A stretch of 37,965 nt of DNA. Source: CAYVQU01 sp964453155 (lineage in GTDB: Bacteria; Chloroflexota; Anaerolineae; Anaerolineales; UBA11858). The stretch is taken from positions 1 to 37,965 of the forward strand of contig CAYVQU010000033.1 of assembly GCA_964453155.1 (NCBI GenBank), in the 5' to 3' direction. Positions 1 to 8,719 of the stretch are shown piece by piece. The notes beneath the pieces are model-generated. The model made no database searches. It was given only the letters and a program-made list of their open reading frames with translations, and had not been told where the DNA came from. Position 1 is the first letter of the stretch; every line of letters starts with the position of its first letter. The translations under genes and the position numbers were made by a program.

Positions 1-12
1 CTTTTTTGTTGC

Positions 13-1035
13 TCAACGCTTCTGTTTTGCCTGAGTTACTGCAGTAGAGTCTAGCAATGCAAATCCCACAACACCCCAAACTGTCGCGTATGCTAATTTG
101 GGAAAGTGTTGATTTTTATCGCGCAAGATGATGGAAATTGCCAGGCATCCCACACCTGGCAAAATCAAAACAGTCGCAAACTTTGTACCTCCAGCCAAAC
201 CGATTGATAGACCAAACAAAACCAGACTGGCTTTATGCCATTTTGAACTTGTATCCAGCAGACCATCCAGCAGGAAGTAGAATGCTACACTACAGAATGC
301 TGCAGTTAGTAAGTCATTTTTTGTAGAAGTGGCTTGGACGACGACAATAGTAAACGTATTCCATATAAGCGCAGCGAACATGCTAGCCGATTGTGGGAAT
401 CGTAAGCGTCGTGCGATACCATAGATACTAATTGTTGCCACTATTGACGCTATCCATTGGACATAACCAGTCAGCCGATCATTTCCCCACAGAGCCGTCA
501 GCCAAAGCAGCCCGATTTCAGCATTGATCGGCCATGCCGTTCTGGTTGAATTAGGGGTATTAAAATGATGTAAGGTTTCGTTGTGAAGCCAGTGCCCTAC
601 CCTGGATAAATGATATAGTAGGCTGTCCCAAGTATTTGGCGGTACAGCCACAATCAAATAAGCACCCCAAAGCATTGCTACAAAAACAAATAAAAACAAT
701 ATCCCTAAAATTGGGTCTGAAAATATGCCTCGCCCAATGTAATATCCTTGCCGAAAATCTTGCGGTAGTCTTTTGGGCAATCGACCTCGGATGAATTTGA
801 ATGTCCAAGGGAACAGAGCAATTGACATCAACAAATGGCCGATCAGGAAAGCTTCCCGCTGAATCGCGTGGAGTTCTGATAGAATTTCCGCTAGCAGCAC
901 GATAGTAGCGTAAGCTACTATGAAGAAACCAAGCACGCTTGATATGATCCCCCTCATCCGTAAAACAGCGATTAAACCTATAGACGATGACGCAAGGAAA
1001 AGAATCGCGCCAACAATTGATAGCAATTGAATCAT
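13..1035 (-). CDS. GT39-like polytopic membrane glycosyltransferase, C-terminally truncated
   Basis: The 340-residue product is mostly hydrophobic segments (about ten), as in GT39/PMT-type enzymes that move sugars from lipid-linked donors to acceptors outside the membrane. After the first helices comes PPNTWDSLLYHLSRVGHWL, resembling the acidic first extracytoplasmic loop of this group, where an Asp is catalytic. A later TKNDLLTAAF loop also fits the family. Relatives usually exceed about 450 residues. This one stops after a hydrophobic stretch with an unrelated hydrophilic tail (STAVTQAKQKR) within 15 bases of the window edge. It is therefore probably broken by a frameshift, a rearrangement or a contig-end error. 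The ATG lies 32 nt after the M23 gene, so co-transcription is likely. The acceptor is unknown. Family assignment is by motif memory only. Confidence 0.7.
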   Translation of the reverse strand: MIQLLSIVGAILFLASSSIGLIAVLRMRGIISSVLGFFIVAYATIVLLAEILSELHAIQREAFLIGHLLMSIALFPWTFKFIRGRLPKRLPQDFRQGYYIGRGIFSDPILGILFLFVFVAMLWGAYLIVAVPPNTWDSLLYHLSRVGHWLHNETLHHFNTPNSTRTAWPINAEIGLLWLTALWGNDRLTGYVQWIASIVATISIYGIARRLRFPQSASMFAALIWNTFTIVVVQATSTKNDLLTAAFCSVAFYFLLDGLLDTSSKWHKASLVLFGLSIGLAGGTKFATVLILPGVGCLAISIILRDKNQHFPKLAYATVWGVVGFALLDSTAVTQAKQKR

Positions 1036-1067
1036 GTTAACTGTTCCGAATAGCTTTGGTGGATTAT

Positions 1068-4000
1068 TTATTTCCTAACCAATGGAAAATACAAAACCGA
1101 CCTCGCCAACCCCACCCGATACGTCACCCCATCCCCCGCCACGCGCCCATCCAGGTGCTTAAAATTCACATAAACGGTGCCAGCATAATTCGCAGTCCAA
1201 CTCAGTATTGAAATCTCTCCAAATTTTGCTGGGATTGCTTCAGCGAGCAAGACGGTCCCATCCGCGGCGTAGAGTTGGATAATGGCGGCCATGCTAGGAT
1301 GAAGCGGTTCAGCAACAATGTTAATTTGTTGTCCTAATGAAATGTTTAAACTGAACCAATCTTCATCATTAAGGCCGTCAGCCGCGATGGGATTGCAGAA
1401 ATTATGGGTTTGCCAATCGAAGGTTAAGGGTGTGGCAGTCACGGGGGAATTGTCGTTGGCGAAGGCGCTGGTATCCCAGGAATCAGGATTAGCGCACAGC
1501 GTGCCGATATTTGGGATCGAGGTCGTAAATTCGGCCCCATCGACGTAGGCTTCTAAATTCCCGGCGTTGTCCACCGCCCGCACCCGGAACGTGTAGTCAT
1601 TTCCGGCCTCGCCAATGAACCAGGTGGAAGTGAGTTCGGCACTCATTTGGGTGGTGTTCCAGGAATCAGTGTTTTTGCGATCCCGTAAATGAAAATACCG
1701 GATACCAGCCAGGTTATCGGTCGAGGTCCAGTTCAATTGAATCGCGGTGCTATTCGCGGGGGATGTAATCGGATCCCCACTCGTTTCAGGGGGGGTAAAG
1801 TCGGGGATGATATCCCAGGCGGCCGCCCCAGACCAGTTGTCGGCCCAATCGAATCCTTGGGCGTAGAGGGCGGTTGCTTGCCCTTCGGTGAGGGTGCTGG
1901 TATCTAGGGTTGTGGTCCAGCCATCTGTACCATCCCAATCTTGAGCGAGTTGGCTCCAGCCATTCGTATATTGCCAGAAAGTCACCTGACTCATGCCACT
2001 CTGGCTGTCAGTGGCATGAACCTCGACATCAAAGCTACCGGAAGGTAGAAAACTATCCGAATCGGGATGCAGGTCAGTGACCGTTGGGTTTATCGGATCA
2101 CTTGATAAAGTAATGGTATAGGTGCCAGTCCCCATGGGCTGGTCCCAAGCCTGGAGCCGCAGATAGTAGGTGCCGTCTGCCGGCAAGCGGTAACCCAGAT
2201 GGGGGTCTTGACGGATCCCGGTGACTTCATCGTCGTGTTGTACTAAGATGGACTTGCCATCTGAATCCAACAGGTAGATGATGGAGTCCAAGGTTGACCC
2301 CTCGGATTTGGCATCGATATCGACCACGATCTGGTCTCCGGCTGAACCGGCGAAGGTAAAATAATCCAGATCGCCAGCCGGGCAGATATCCGCTGTCAAC
2401 GGGGTATCGAATTGTAAGCTAGTCGCGTGGTGCGCGGTGTCGTTCACTTCGTGGGGATCAATACACGTCAGTGCGGGGTGGGCGGCAACTTGGATATCAT
2501 CGATATACCAGCCAGCATGGTCATTTTCGTATTCATCTAAGCTGGTGAAATAAAAGCGAACCTGGATGACATGCGATTGGCCCGGGTCGTAATGCGCCGA
2601 TAGATCAAAGTGGGCTTGCAGCCAGTCGTCAGCACCTTCAGAATGGAGCTGCCCGATGTCTACAAAGCGGTCGCCATCAACCGCCAGTTGCACCCGCCGC
2701 TGATCCCAATGCTCGAAAGTTTGTTCGGTATCAGTTTTGAACCAAAAGCTCAAGTAATATGGGTCCGCAGAAATAGGAATGGTTATGGGCGGCGAAGTCA
2801 GGGCGCCAAAATTGAAATCAGATGTGTTATAGGTTCCGGTTACGGGTTGGCTGTACCAAAAACTGTGTTCCGACTCGTGGGCCAAGGTATCCGTTCGGTG
2901 CCATAAGCCGGTAGTCGCCCAACTACTGGTATCCGCTTCCAAAGTGTCAGAAAAGGGGGCTGTAAATCCAACGGCGGGGCTGGGAGTATCCGCATTCACG
3001 ATGAATGCCAGCCAATCACTCCAAGCGCTTTCACCAAAATCGTTACGGGCCTGAACTCGCCAGGTGTAGATGCCCGCGGGTAGGCTGCCCATACTTCGGG
3101 AAACAGTTGGCCCCCAATCGGTGGTGAGCGTACCGATCGGCCCATCAATGGTGCTGCGGAATTCTGTTCCGCCACCTGCATCTTGCCAGATCAATGAAAC
3201 CGAGGCCAGTTCGTTTAAATTGGCTCCAAACTCAGGCCAGATTTGATTGGGGGTTGTTGGGAGCGTGTTTGAAGCGAATACTTTTATTGCGGAAACTTGA
3301 TTCGAACTGATCCGATTGTCACTCAGGTTAGGGTCATCCTGTTCAAAGGTTTCAACCCGCCCTGCATAATTTTCCAAATGATAAAAAGTGCTTTTAACGT
3401 CAGACCCAATCAACATGGATTCAATGCCTTCATCCCCGGTGGGCGCAAAATCGGATCGAGCGGGGTAATCTCCGACTCCTAGAACCTGACACTGCCCGTG
3501 ATAATTGGGTTCAGCAAAGATCGCAATTTGATCGGCACTGGGGGTGCAATAGGGTTCTAACGGGCAATCGGTGGCTTTGATGATTGGCCGTATCCCCGGG
3601 CGCTCCAGATTTTGATTGCCATGTTCATCTTCGAGATGTAGAGCTAAGCTAAGAGGGCCGTCCGGGACACCGGCTGCACACCAGTCCCACTCATATGAAA
3701 ATGACGAGGTTGCAAAACTCGGTCCAATAGCGTGCCATAGACCCGCATACTGGGCGATGAATTGGGCGCTGAAAGCATCATCGTCAGGATCACTGGCGAT
3801 TCCGCCTAAAACGATGGTTGCCGTCGTCAGGGTTGATTTTTCAGTGGGGCCGAGAATATCCCCGTCAGGTGGGTTGCTGTTGGTGGGGATTTCATTTTGG
3901 GAGACATAAGTCGATTGGAATTCGTCACACACATCTCCGTCCCAATCACAATAAGCCTGATCGTTACACCAATCATTTTTCACCCGCGGTCGCCCCCCAT

Positions 4001-4940
4001 TTATCGTCACGTCATCGAAAGTGATATCAACCGATTGACCCCAATAGTGGCTTTCACCATAAATCGGCACCTGGACCTGGAAATGGAGATGGTGCCCCCA
4101 GCTTTGACCAGTGTTATCCACAATGCCGATGAACTGGCCTTGATTAACCGGCGTCCCCTGTGATTTCATGTTGGCGGGAATGCTGTCAAAGGCCAGATGG
4201 AGGTAGAGTTGAAAAGTGACCGGATCAGTGCTGTTATCCCGAATAACAATGTAATTTCCTAACGATTGTTCAGCTGAACAGGTGTATTCGTAGCAGGTGG
4301 GGACATCATCTTTCCATAGCCAAACGACGCCCCCTTTGGCCGCATGAATATTCCACAGTTGGCCATAAGTTGAAAAATCGAAGGAATAATGAGCATTGCC
4401 TGAACTCAGATATTCGTCATGACAGGTGCTTTGAGTTAGATAATGGGTGTCGCCGGCCTCCCAAGGAAGCAGATAACCAGAAATCGCCGCTGTTGGGGCC
4501 GAAACCCGCCGGGTCGCATGCATATCTTCCAGCGCAGTTTTATGTTCCACGGAGAGAATATCGTCGGGAACAGCTTGGACCATTTCGATCCAGCCATCCG
4601 TAGCGGGATTCCAGACCTGCCAGGTGCCGCGCGCTCGGTTGGTGACAACGACCGCCGGTTCAATCCCCACTGGTTGCCCTGATTCGGGATCAACTGGAGC
4701 CAGCCAGCCAACACCCCATAACCCATCCGCCGAAATGTCGAGGTGGGTTACCTGGATGTCTGGGCTGATCACAGCCAGGAGGCTGTCGCGCTCCGCCCCC
4801 AATGAATCCAAAATTGCTGATTCCAGGTTCGCTATTTCCGTCTCTCTATCTGGAGTAGGAGGCGGTTCGTCACTCCCATATGCAATTGTGATCGGTCCAG
4901 CCACCATGATCAAAGCGATAATTATGATCAGGCGTCTCAT
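1068..4940 (-). CDS. Very large secreted M23 metallopeptidase with beta/gamma-crystallin, Fn3-like, PPC and Ig-like modules
   Basis: The 1290-residue protein begins with a signal peptide (MRRLIIIIALIMVAG). Residues about 150-310 form an M23/LytM peptidase domain with all expected zinc ligands: H-x3-D in NAHYSFDF (about 182-186) and HxH in HHLHFQV (about 283), plus the YLHLA histidine. It should cut peptidoglycan cross-links or peptides outside the cell. Next come two Greek-key repeats like beta/gamma-crystallin (YHGQC..., YAGRVETF...NRISS), an Fn3-like segment, a jelly-roll/MAM-like segment (GFTAPFSDTLEADTSSW), a pre-peptidase C-terminal domain (DLDYFTFAGSAGDQIVVDI), Ig-like repeats and a second PPC-like domain. 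The tail LYFPLVRK resembles a C-terminal ending I associate with Chloroflexota secreted proteins. The start is supported by the signal peptide. A TATAAT sits 7 nt upstream, so the mRNA is probably leaderless. Confidence 0.88.
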   Translation of the reverse strand: MRRLIIIIALIMVAGPITIAYGSDEPPPTPDRETEIANLESAILDSLGAERDSLLAVISPDIQVTHLDISADGLWGVGWLAPVDPESGQPVGIEPAVVVTNRARGTWQVWNPATDGWIEMVQAVPDDILSVEHKTALEDMHATRRVSAPTAAISGYLLPWEAGDTHYLTQSTCHDEYLSSGNAHYSFDFSTYGQLWNIHAAKGGVVWLWKDDVPTCYEYTCSAEQSLGNYIVIRDNSTDPVTFQLYLHLAFDSIPANMKSQGTPVNQGQFIGIVDNTGQSWGHHLHFQVQVPIYGESHYWGQSVDITFDDVTINGGRPRVKNDWCNDQAYCDWDGDVCDEFQSTYVSQNEIPTNSNPPDGDILGPTEKSTLTTATIVLGGIASDPDDDAFSAQFIAQYAGLWHAIGPSFATSSFSYEWDWCAAGVPDGPLSLALHLEDEHGNQNLERPGIRPIIKATDCPLEPYCTPSADQIAIFAEPNYHGQCQVLGVGDYPARSDFAPTGDEGIESMLIGSDVKSTFYHLENYAGRVETFEQDDPNLSDNRISSNQVSAIKVFASNTLPTTPNQIWPEFGANLNELASVSLIWQDAGGGTEFRSTIDGPIGTLTTDWGPTVSRSMGSLPAGIYTWRVQARNDFGESAWSDWLAFIVNADTPSPAVGFTAPFSDTLEADTSSWATTGLWHRTDTLAHESEHSFWYSQPVTGTYNTSDFNFGALTSPPITIPISADPYYLSFWFKTDTEQTFEHWDQRRVQLAVDGDRFVDIGQLHSEGADDWLQAHFDLSAHYDPGQSHVIQVRFYFTSLDEYENDHAGWYIDDIQVAAHPALTCIDPHEVNDTAHHATSLQFDTPLTADICPAGDLDYFTFAGSAGDQIVVDIDAKSEGSTLDSIIYLLDSDGKSILVQHDDEVTGIRQDPHLGYRLPADGTYYLRLQAWDQPMGTGTYTITLSSDPINPTVTDLHPDSDSFLPSGSFDVEVHATDSQSGMSQVTFWQYTNGWSQLAQDWDGTDGWTTTLDTSTLTEGQATALYAQGFDWADNWSGAAAWDIIPDFTPPETSGDPITSPANSTAIQLNWTSTDNLAGIRYFHLRDRKNTDSWNTTQMSAELTSTWFIGEAGNDYTFRVRAVDNAGNLEAYVDGAEFTTSIPNIGTLCANPDSWDTSAFANDNSPVTATPLTFDWQTHNFCNPIAADGLNDEDWFSLNISLGQQINIVAEPLHPSMAAIIQLYAADGTVLLAEAIPAKFGEISILSWTANYAGTVYVNFKHLDGRVAGDGVTYRVGLARSVLYFPLVRK

Positions 4941-4947
4941 CAGCAGG

Positions 4948-4976
4948 ATTATACCCTTGGATCAATCATAGATGAA
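4948..4976 (-). promoter_or_regulatory. Predicted leaderless promoter of the M23 gene
   Basis: On the minus strand a perfect TATAAT occupies 4953-4948, with only 7 nt before the ATG at 4940. The expected transcription start therefore falls on or next to the start codon. A weak -35 (TTCATC, 4976-4971) lies 17 nt upstream. No Shine-Dalgarno sequence is present. Confidence 0.6.
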
Positions 4977-5025
4977 TCCCCCAAAAGGTTAAACTTCTCT
5001 AATGTAAATAAACGAGGTGATCCGG

Positions 5026-5056
5026 CAAAAAGCCCGGACTAGAAGTATCCCGGCTT
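5026..5056 (-). terminator. Possible second intrinsic terminator after the epimerase
   Basis: On the minus strand AAGCCGG pairs with CCGGGCTT (one-base bulge) across a 12-nt loop and runs into TTTTTG. It lies between the epimerase terminator and the M23 promoter. It either backs up the first terminator or ends a short unannotated transcript. Confidence 0.45.
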
Positions 5057-5112
5057 AAAACTAGGCTTGATCAATCAGGCTTTTAGCTCGAATGATCGGG
5101 CGTTGTTGCAAA

Positions 5113-5135
5113 GCCTGGGGAATTCATCCCCAGGC
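5113..5135 (-). terminator. Hairpin terminator downstream of the epimerase gene
   Basis: A perfect 9-bp stem (GCCTGGGGA with TCCCCAGGC) closes a 5-nt loop, 37 nt beyond the epimerase stop codon. The T-tract on the minus strand is short (CTTTGC), so termination may be incomplete. Confidence 0.6.
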
Positions 5136-5171
5136 GGTTTCTGCAGGTTTACTATCAAGTCCGGGATTTTA

Positions 5172-6167
5172 TTAGGCTCTAAAAACCTGGTAGTCGGTGA
5201 CGATTTGGTCGATGAGGGCATTAAATTTCTCATCAACAAGTTGACGTTCTGGGTTAGCATCATACCAGGCAACAATTTCCCGCGCCCCTTGAGCAAACGG
5301 AATAGCCGCCACGAAGCCGGGCACAATCCGCTTGATTTTTGAATTGTCGAAAATCATGCTGTTGGATTTATCCCCTAACAAACCCGCGCCCCAATCTGGA
5401 TCATAGGTCGCTAATACCTTGGAGGGAATATTCACAAAATTTGAATCAGTTACCCCGGCAGCCGCCGCGACCAGCTCATAAATCTGATTCCAGGATAACC
5501 ATTCGTCTGATGTGATGTGAAAAGCTTCGCCAATGGCATGATTATTTCCTAATAATCCGACAAAAGCCTTAGCGAAATCCTGATGGTGGGTCAGGGTCCA
5601 CAGCGAGGTGCCGTCTCCGGGGATAATGACAGGTTGTCCGGTCCGCATGCGGTGAATATTGGTGTAACCGCCCCGAAATGGGAGCAAAGTTTTATCGTAA
5701 GTGTGCGAGGGTCTCACGATCGTGATCGGGAATTTATTTTGCCGATAGGCCTGAACTAACCGTTCTTCGCAGGCAATTTTGTTGCGAGAGTATTCCCAAT
5801 AGGGGTTATCAAGTAATGTCGACTCGGTGACGGGTAAACTGGCAGGTGGGGTTTGATACGCCGAGGCCGAACTGATGAAAATGTATTGTTTGGTACGCCC
5901 GGTGAAGATAGCGATATCTTTTTCGATTTGCGCGGGAACAAATACGATCCAATTCACCACGACGTCGAAATGATGATCACCCAGCGCGGATTGTAGTGAA
6001 TTTTCATCGTGATAATCCCCTCGTAAAACCTTTACCCCGGCCGGGAGTGGACCGCGTTGCATCGTTTCGCCGCGATTGAGTAAATATAAATCGATCCCAC
6101 GTTCCACCGCCAGGGCCGTACACGCTGAACTGATGATCCCGGTGCCGCCAATAAATAGAACCTTCAT
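5172..6167 (-). CDS. NAD-dependent epimerase/dehydratase (extended SDR family)
   Basis: A 331-residue cytoplasmic oxidoreductase. The N-terminal Rossmann motif GGTGIIS (residues about 7-13) binds NAD(P), and YSRNK (near residue 129) supplies the YxxxK catalytic pair. The ISSASAYQ strand upstream of it is also typical. It resembles the nucleoside-diphosphate-sugar epimerase branch close to CSP41-like proteins, some of which bind RNA instead of acting on sugars. The substrate cannot be read from sequence. The start at ATG 6167 is chosen because AAGGAG lies 7 nt upstream, whereas the longer reading uses TTG. It is flanked by a hairpin terminator downstream and a repeat-containing spacer upstream, so it is probably transcribed alone. 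Confidence 0.85.
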   Translation of the reverse strand: MKVLFIGGTGIISSACTALAVERGIDLYLLNRGETMQRGPLPAGVKVLRGDYHDENSLQSALGDHHFDVVVNWIVFVPAQIEKDIAIFTGRTKQYIFISSASAYQTPPASLPVTESTLLDNPYWEYSRNKIACEERLVQAYRQNKFPITIVRPSHTYDKTLLPFRGGYTNIHRMRTGQPVIIPGDGTSLWTLTHHQDFAKAFVGLLGNNHAIGEAFHITSDEWLSWNQIYELVAAAAGVTDSNFVNIPSKVLATYDPDWGAGLLGDKSNSMIFDNSKIKRIVPGFVAAIPFAQGAREIVAWYDANPERQLVDEKFNALIDQIVTDYQVFRA

Positions 6168-6310
6168 CAAAGTACTCCTTTATGTGATCCTGGGCGGATA
6201 TGCTCTTAAGGAAATTTCACCCTTCGATACGCTTACGCTACTCAGGATGCTTTCTGTGACATGTCAATATTCCTGTCACCTCTTAGCGTTTTGAGACTTT
6301 TGGCTCGCTG
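6168..6310. other. Intergenic spacer with dispersed-repeat fragment and small inverted repeat
   Basis: This spacer holds the Shine-Dalgarno of the epimerase gene at its left edge, a copy of a CTTCGATACGC...CTCAGGATG dispersed repeat (6220-6249) and an inverted repeat GTGACA/TGTCAC (6256-6279). The inverted repeat may end transcription of the amidase-like gene. I see no gene here. Confidence 0.6.
6220..6249. repeat. Fragment of a dispersed CCTTCGA...CTCAGGA repeat
   Basis: The 30-base stretch starts CCCTTCGATACGC and ends CTACTCAGGATG. From memory, close variants (CTTCGACAAGCTCAGGA type) occur in very high copy in intergenic DNA of many Chloroflexota and other environmental genomes. This window contains one copy, so copy number cannot be judged here. 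Confidence 0.5.
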
Positions 6311-8719
6311 CTATCTGACAACCTTTTCCGTAACTCGCCGCTCTGGAATCTGGATCAACTCCAGATTTGCCTCGGCTTGGATGATGCGTAGCCTTAAACT
6401 CCGGGTCTCCCCGGCATTTAATATCCCTTGCCCTTCAACTCTTCCCGCTACCAAGCCATCTTCAACCCACTGAATACCTAACATGTAAGGGGTATCGATA
6501 TCTTCGTCGGTTGAAATAACGACCAGATAATGAGGTCCTTCTGGCTCAGTAACACTAATCGACTGTTCCCACACCCAGTCGTCAAACCGCCCAGTTGGGA
6601 TTTCAGCGCCGTTTTTGGCAACCACCTGTCCATCCAGGTCCATCAGGCGCAAATCCGCTCCTGGGCTGCCCAGCGCCATTTGTAAAATCGATGTTTGGGG
6701 CACTTGATGGATGGGCGGCTCATACGTCCCGGCCCAGCGGACAAAGCCTCGCACCGTTTCCTCATGAAAGGATTCCCACGGGAGTTCGGCAGCCAATCCG
6801 CTGGGATTGCTATTGATCACTCCGGTGGCGTCGTACATTTTTACGGGCCGGTGTGCTGAATTGACCTCCGAGACCAGCGCGACGTGATCAATCTCACCAT
6901 CTTGACTCCAATCGAAGAACACGATATCCCCCGGTTGATAGGGGTTGGTGTGAGGCTGCATTTGACCTGAATAGGAGAAGTAGCGCCACATATCTTGAGC
7001 ATCCCGGGCATCCCGCCAGCGGTAATAGTGCCAGGGCTGGGATCGAAAATCCTGTTCCAGGGCAAATTGGATGTTGAAATCTACACCCCAAGTGAAGGCA
7101 TCTAAAATTAAATCGGTGCAGTATCCGGCCGAATAGCCATGAAATGGGCCACTTGAACCCCGGTCGAAATTGTAGGGCATGCCCAGGTCCTTCTGGGCTT
7201 CGACTAATGACTCTTTATGCGCATAGACAAAATAAAAATCGTAGCGATCGATCATCACCTCCGCAGAGATTTCCTTTGGCTCAAATTTGAAACCCTCCTT
7301 TAAAGCGGTTGCCTTGATAGGCCCGGGTGTGATCGTGTTGATCCAAAAATATCCTTGTCCATCAGTTCTGGTTGTATGTCCTTGATCGGTTTCGATGGTC
7401 ACCAAGGCCAATGGTTGCCCAGTTTGATCGGTGACCTGTCCGGTGATGATATGGCTGAAAGTCGTTGGTTCAGAATCATCCCAAACGAAAACTTGGGTGA
7501 CTCCCTCGATGTCTTTGGCGTAAGTGATCACCTGGCCATCTGTTGAAATATCGATTTTTCTATCAAGCAATCCTTCATCAATTTTGATTTGGGCGCCAGT
7601 TTTCAAGTCAAACCGGATGAGATGGTGCCAATTCGGCTCGACGGGAAAACTGAGGGCCAGGAAGTATCCGTTACTAGACAAGGCCAGGGAGATGTTTTGT
7701 TCGTGACATACCCCGGTAGGATAAGCCTGCACAAAAATCGGTTTGCCGGGATTTTCTTGGGGATAATGGGCGTAAACCCGCAGTTGATCCTCCCCGCCGA
7801 CAATTTCACAGAGGGCGTAGGCCAGCACGTTGGCGTTGTAAGATAAATCCGTCCCCATTATCAAGTAACTCACCCGGGTGACCGGGATCGGAACAGTGGT
7901 CAATTTTCCTAACACGCGCTGATAAATTGCCAGAATGCTGGGCACATTCTCGTCAGGGAGAATATTGGGGGCGACTGACTCAAAAACAATGTCACGCCCG
8001 CTATCGGCCAGCACCGGGCTGTAAGATAACCCATTGGCTGGCTCCCCCGATGACGCAACCGAAGCCAGGGTATTATGCCCGGTAACCTGGTCGTGGATAA
8101 AAATATCCCAGTTGTCATTTTGGTCTTGATAAAGGATGTTATCCGCAATAGTTGAAAACCCGATATAACGCCCATCGAACGAGATAGTCGGCGCATCGGA
8201 CCAGTGATTGGCGATCGTCCCCCATTCCGCTTGGGGTATAAATCGGACTTCTTGGGTCAATCGGTCGTAGACGTAGATATCGAGTTCATTCTCGGTCCTT
8301 ATTTCGGTTAGATTCTTGGCTTGAGAACGGAACACCACCATACGGCCATTCCCCGCAATCGCAGGAAAATCCGAAAACCCGTTAGCCTGTTCCCCTTGGG
8401 AAGAGACCGTAACCCGGGTCGTTTGTTGCGTTTGGCGATCATAAACGAAGATATCGCCGGTTTCGTTCGTGTCACCCGCCACCAAATTGTTTGCCAATGA
8501 CTGATAAGCAATAAACCGCCCCTCGGACGATATGGAGGGCCGGCCCGAATTTTTATTTCCGACTTCACCCACTGGGTTAGTTGAGATGATGGATAAGGCC
8601 CCACTTTCCTGGGCCGTGGAAGGTTGCGGCGCGGTTAAAATCCAAAAAGCACAAAGGATCAAAATGACTCCCTTGTGCTTCATTGTGCTCTTTGTGTTCT
8701 TCGTGGTTCGCAGCCTCAT
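6311..8719 (-). CDS. Secreted beta-propeller protein with carboxypeptidase-regulatory and DUF1287/NlpC-like cysteine amidase domains
   Basis: About 802 residues with a hydrophobic signal segment (GVILILCAFWILTA). Residues about 30-420 contain repeated blades of the type GRFIAYQS...DIFVYDRQT, a TolB/PD40-like propeller. Then comes a carboxypeptidase regulatory-like beta sandwich (ITGQVTDQTGQPLALVTIET). Last is a papain-fold amidase segment with a probable catalytic Cys in GYCTDLILDAF and His in EIDHVALVSEV, following PGDIVFFDW, as in DUF1287/NlpC-like hydrolases. It may bind and trim wall polymer outside the cell. The ATG at 8719 overlaps the dinG stop as ATGA, which suggests translational coupling. 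ATG 8683 (MKHKGV) is an alternative start. The first codons lie inside a dispersed repeat (8672-8708). Confidence 0.78.
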   Translation of the reverse strand: MRLRTTKNTKSTMKHKGVILILCAFWILTAPQPSTAQESGALSIISTNPVGEVGNKNSGRPSISSEGRFIAYQSLANNLVAGDTNETGDIFVYDRQTQQTTRVTVSSQGEQANGFSDFPAIAGNGRMVVFRSQAKNLTEIRTENELDIYVYDRLTQEVRFIPQAEWGTIANHWSDAPTISFDGRYIGFSTIADNILYQDQNDNWDIFIHDQVTGHNTLASVASSGEPANGLSYSPVLADSGRDIVFESVAPNILPDENVPSILAIYQRVLGKLTTVPIPVTRVSYLIMGTDLSYNANVLAYALCEIVGGEDQLRVYAHYPQENPGKPIFVQAYPTGVCHEQNISLALSSNGYFLALSFPVEPNWHHLIRFDLKTGAQIKIDEGLLDRKIDISTDGQVITYAKDIEGVTQVFVWDDSEPTTFSHIITGQVTDQTGQPLALVTIETDQGHTTRTDGQGYFWINTITPGPIKATALKEGFKFEPKEISAEVMIDRYDFYFVYAHKESLVEAQKDLGMPYNFDRGSSGPFHGYSAGYCTDLILDAFTWGVDFNIQFALEQDFRSQPWHYYRWRDARDAQDMWRYFSYSGQMQPHTNPYQPGDIVFFDWSQDGEIDHVALVSEVNSAHRPVKMYDATGVINSNPSGLAAELPWESFHEETVRGFVRWAGTYEPPIHQVPQTSILQMALGSPGADLRLMDLDGQVVAKNGAEIPTGRFDDWVWEQSISVTEPEGPHYLVVISTDEDIDTPYMLGIQWVEDGLVAGRVEGQGILNAGETRSLRLRIIQAEANLELIQIPERRVTEKVVR
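8672..8708. repeat. CTTTGTG/CTTCGTGG dispersed repeat at a gene start
   Basis: This short repetitive block (TTGTGCTTCATTGTGCTC, TTTGTGTTCTTCGTGG) resembles an intergenic repeat that I remember from many bacterial genomes. On the minus strand it encodes TTKNTKSTMKHKG, so the N terminus of the propeller/amidase protein was probably built from it. Confidence 0.5.
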
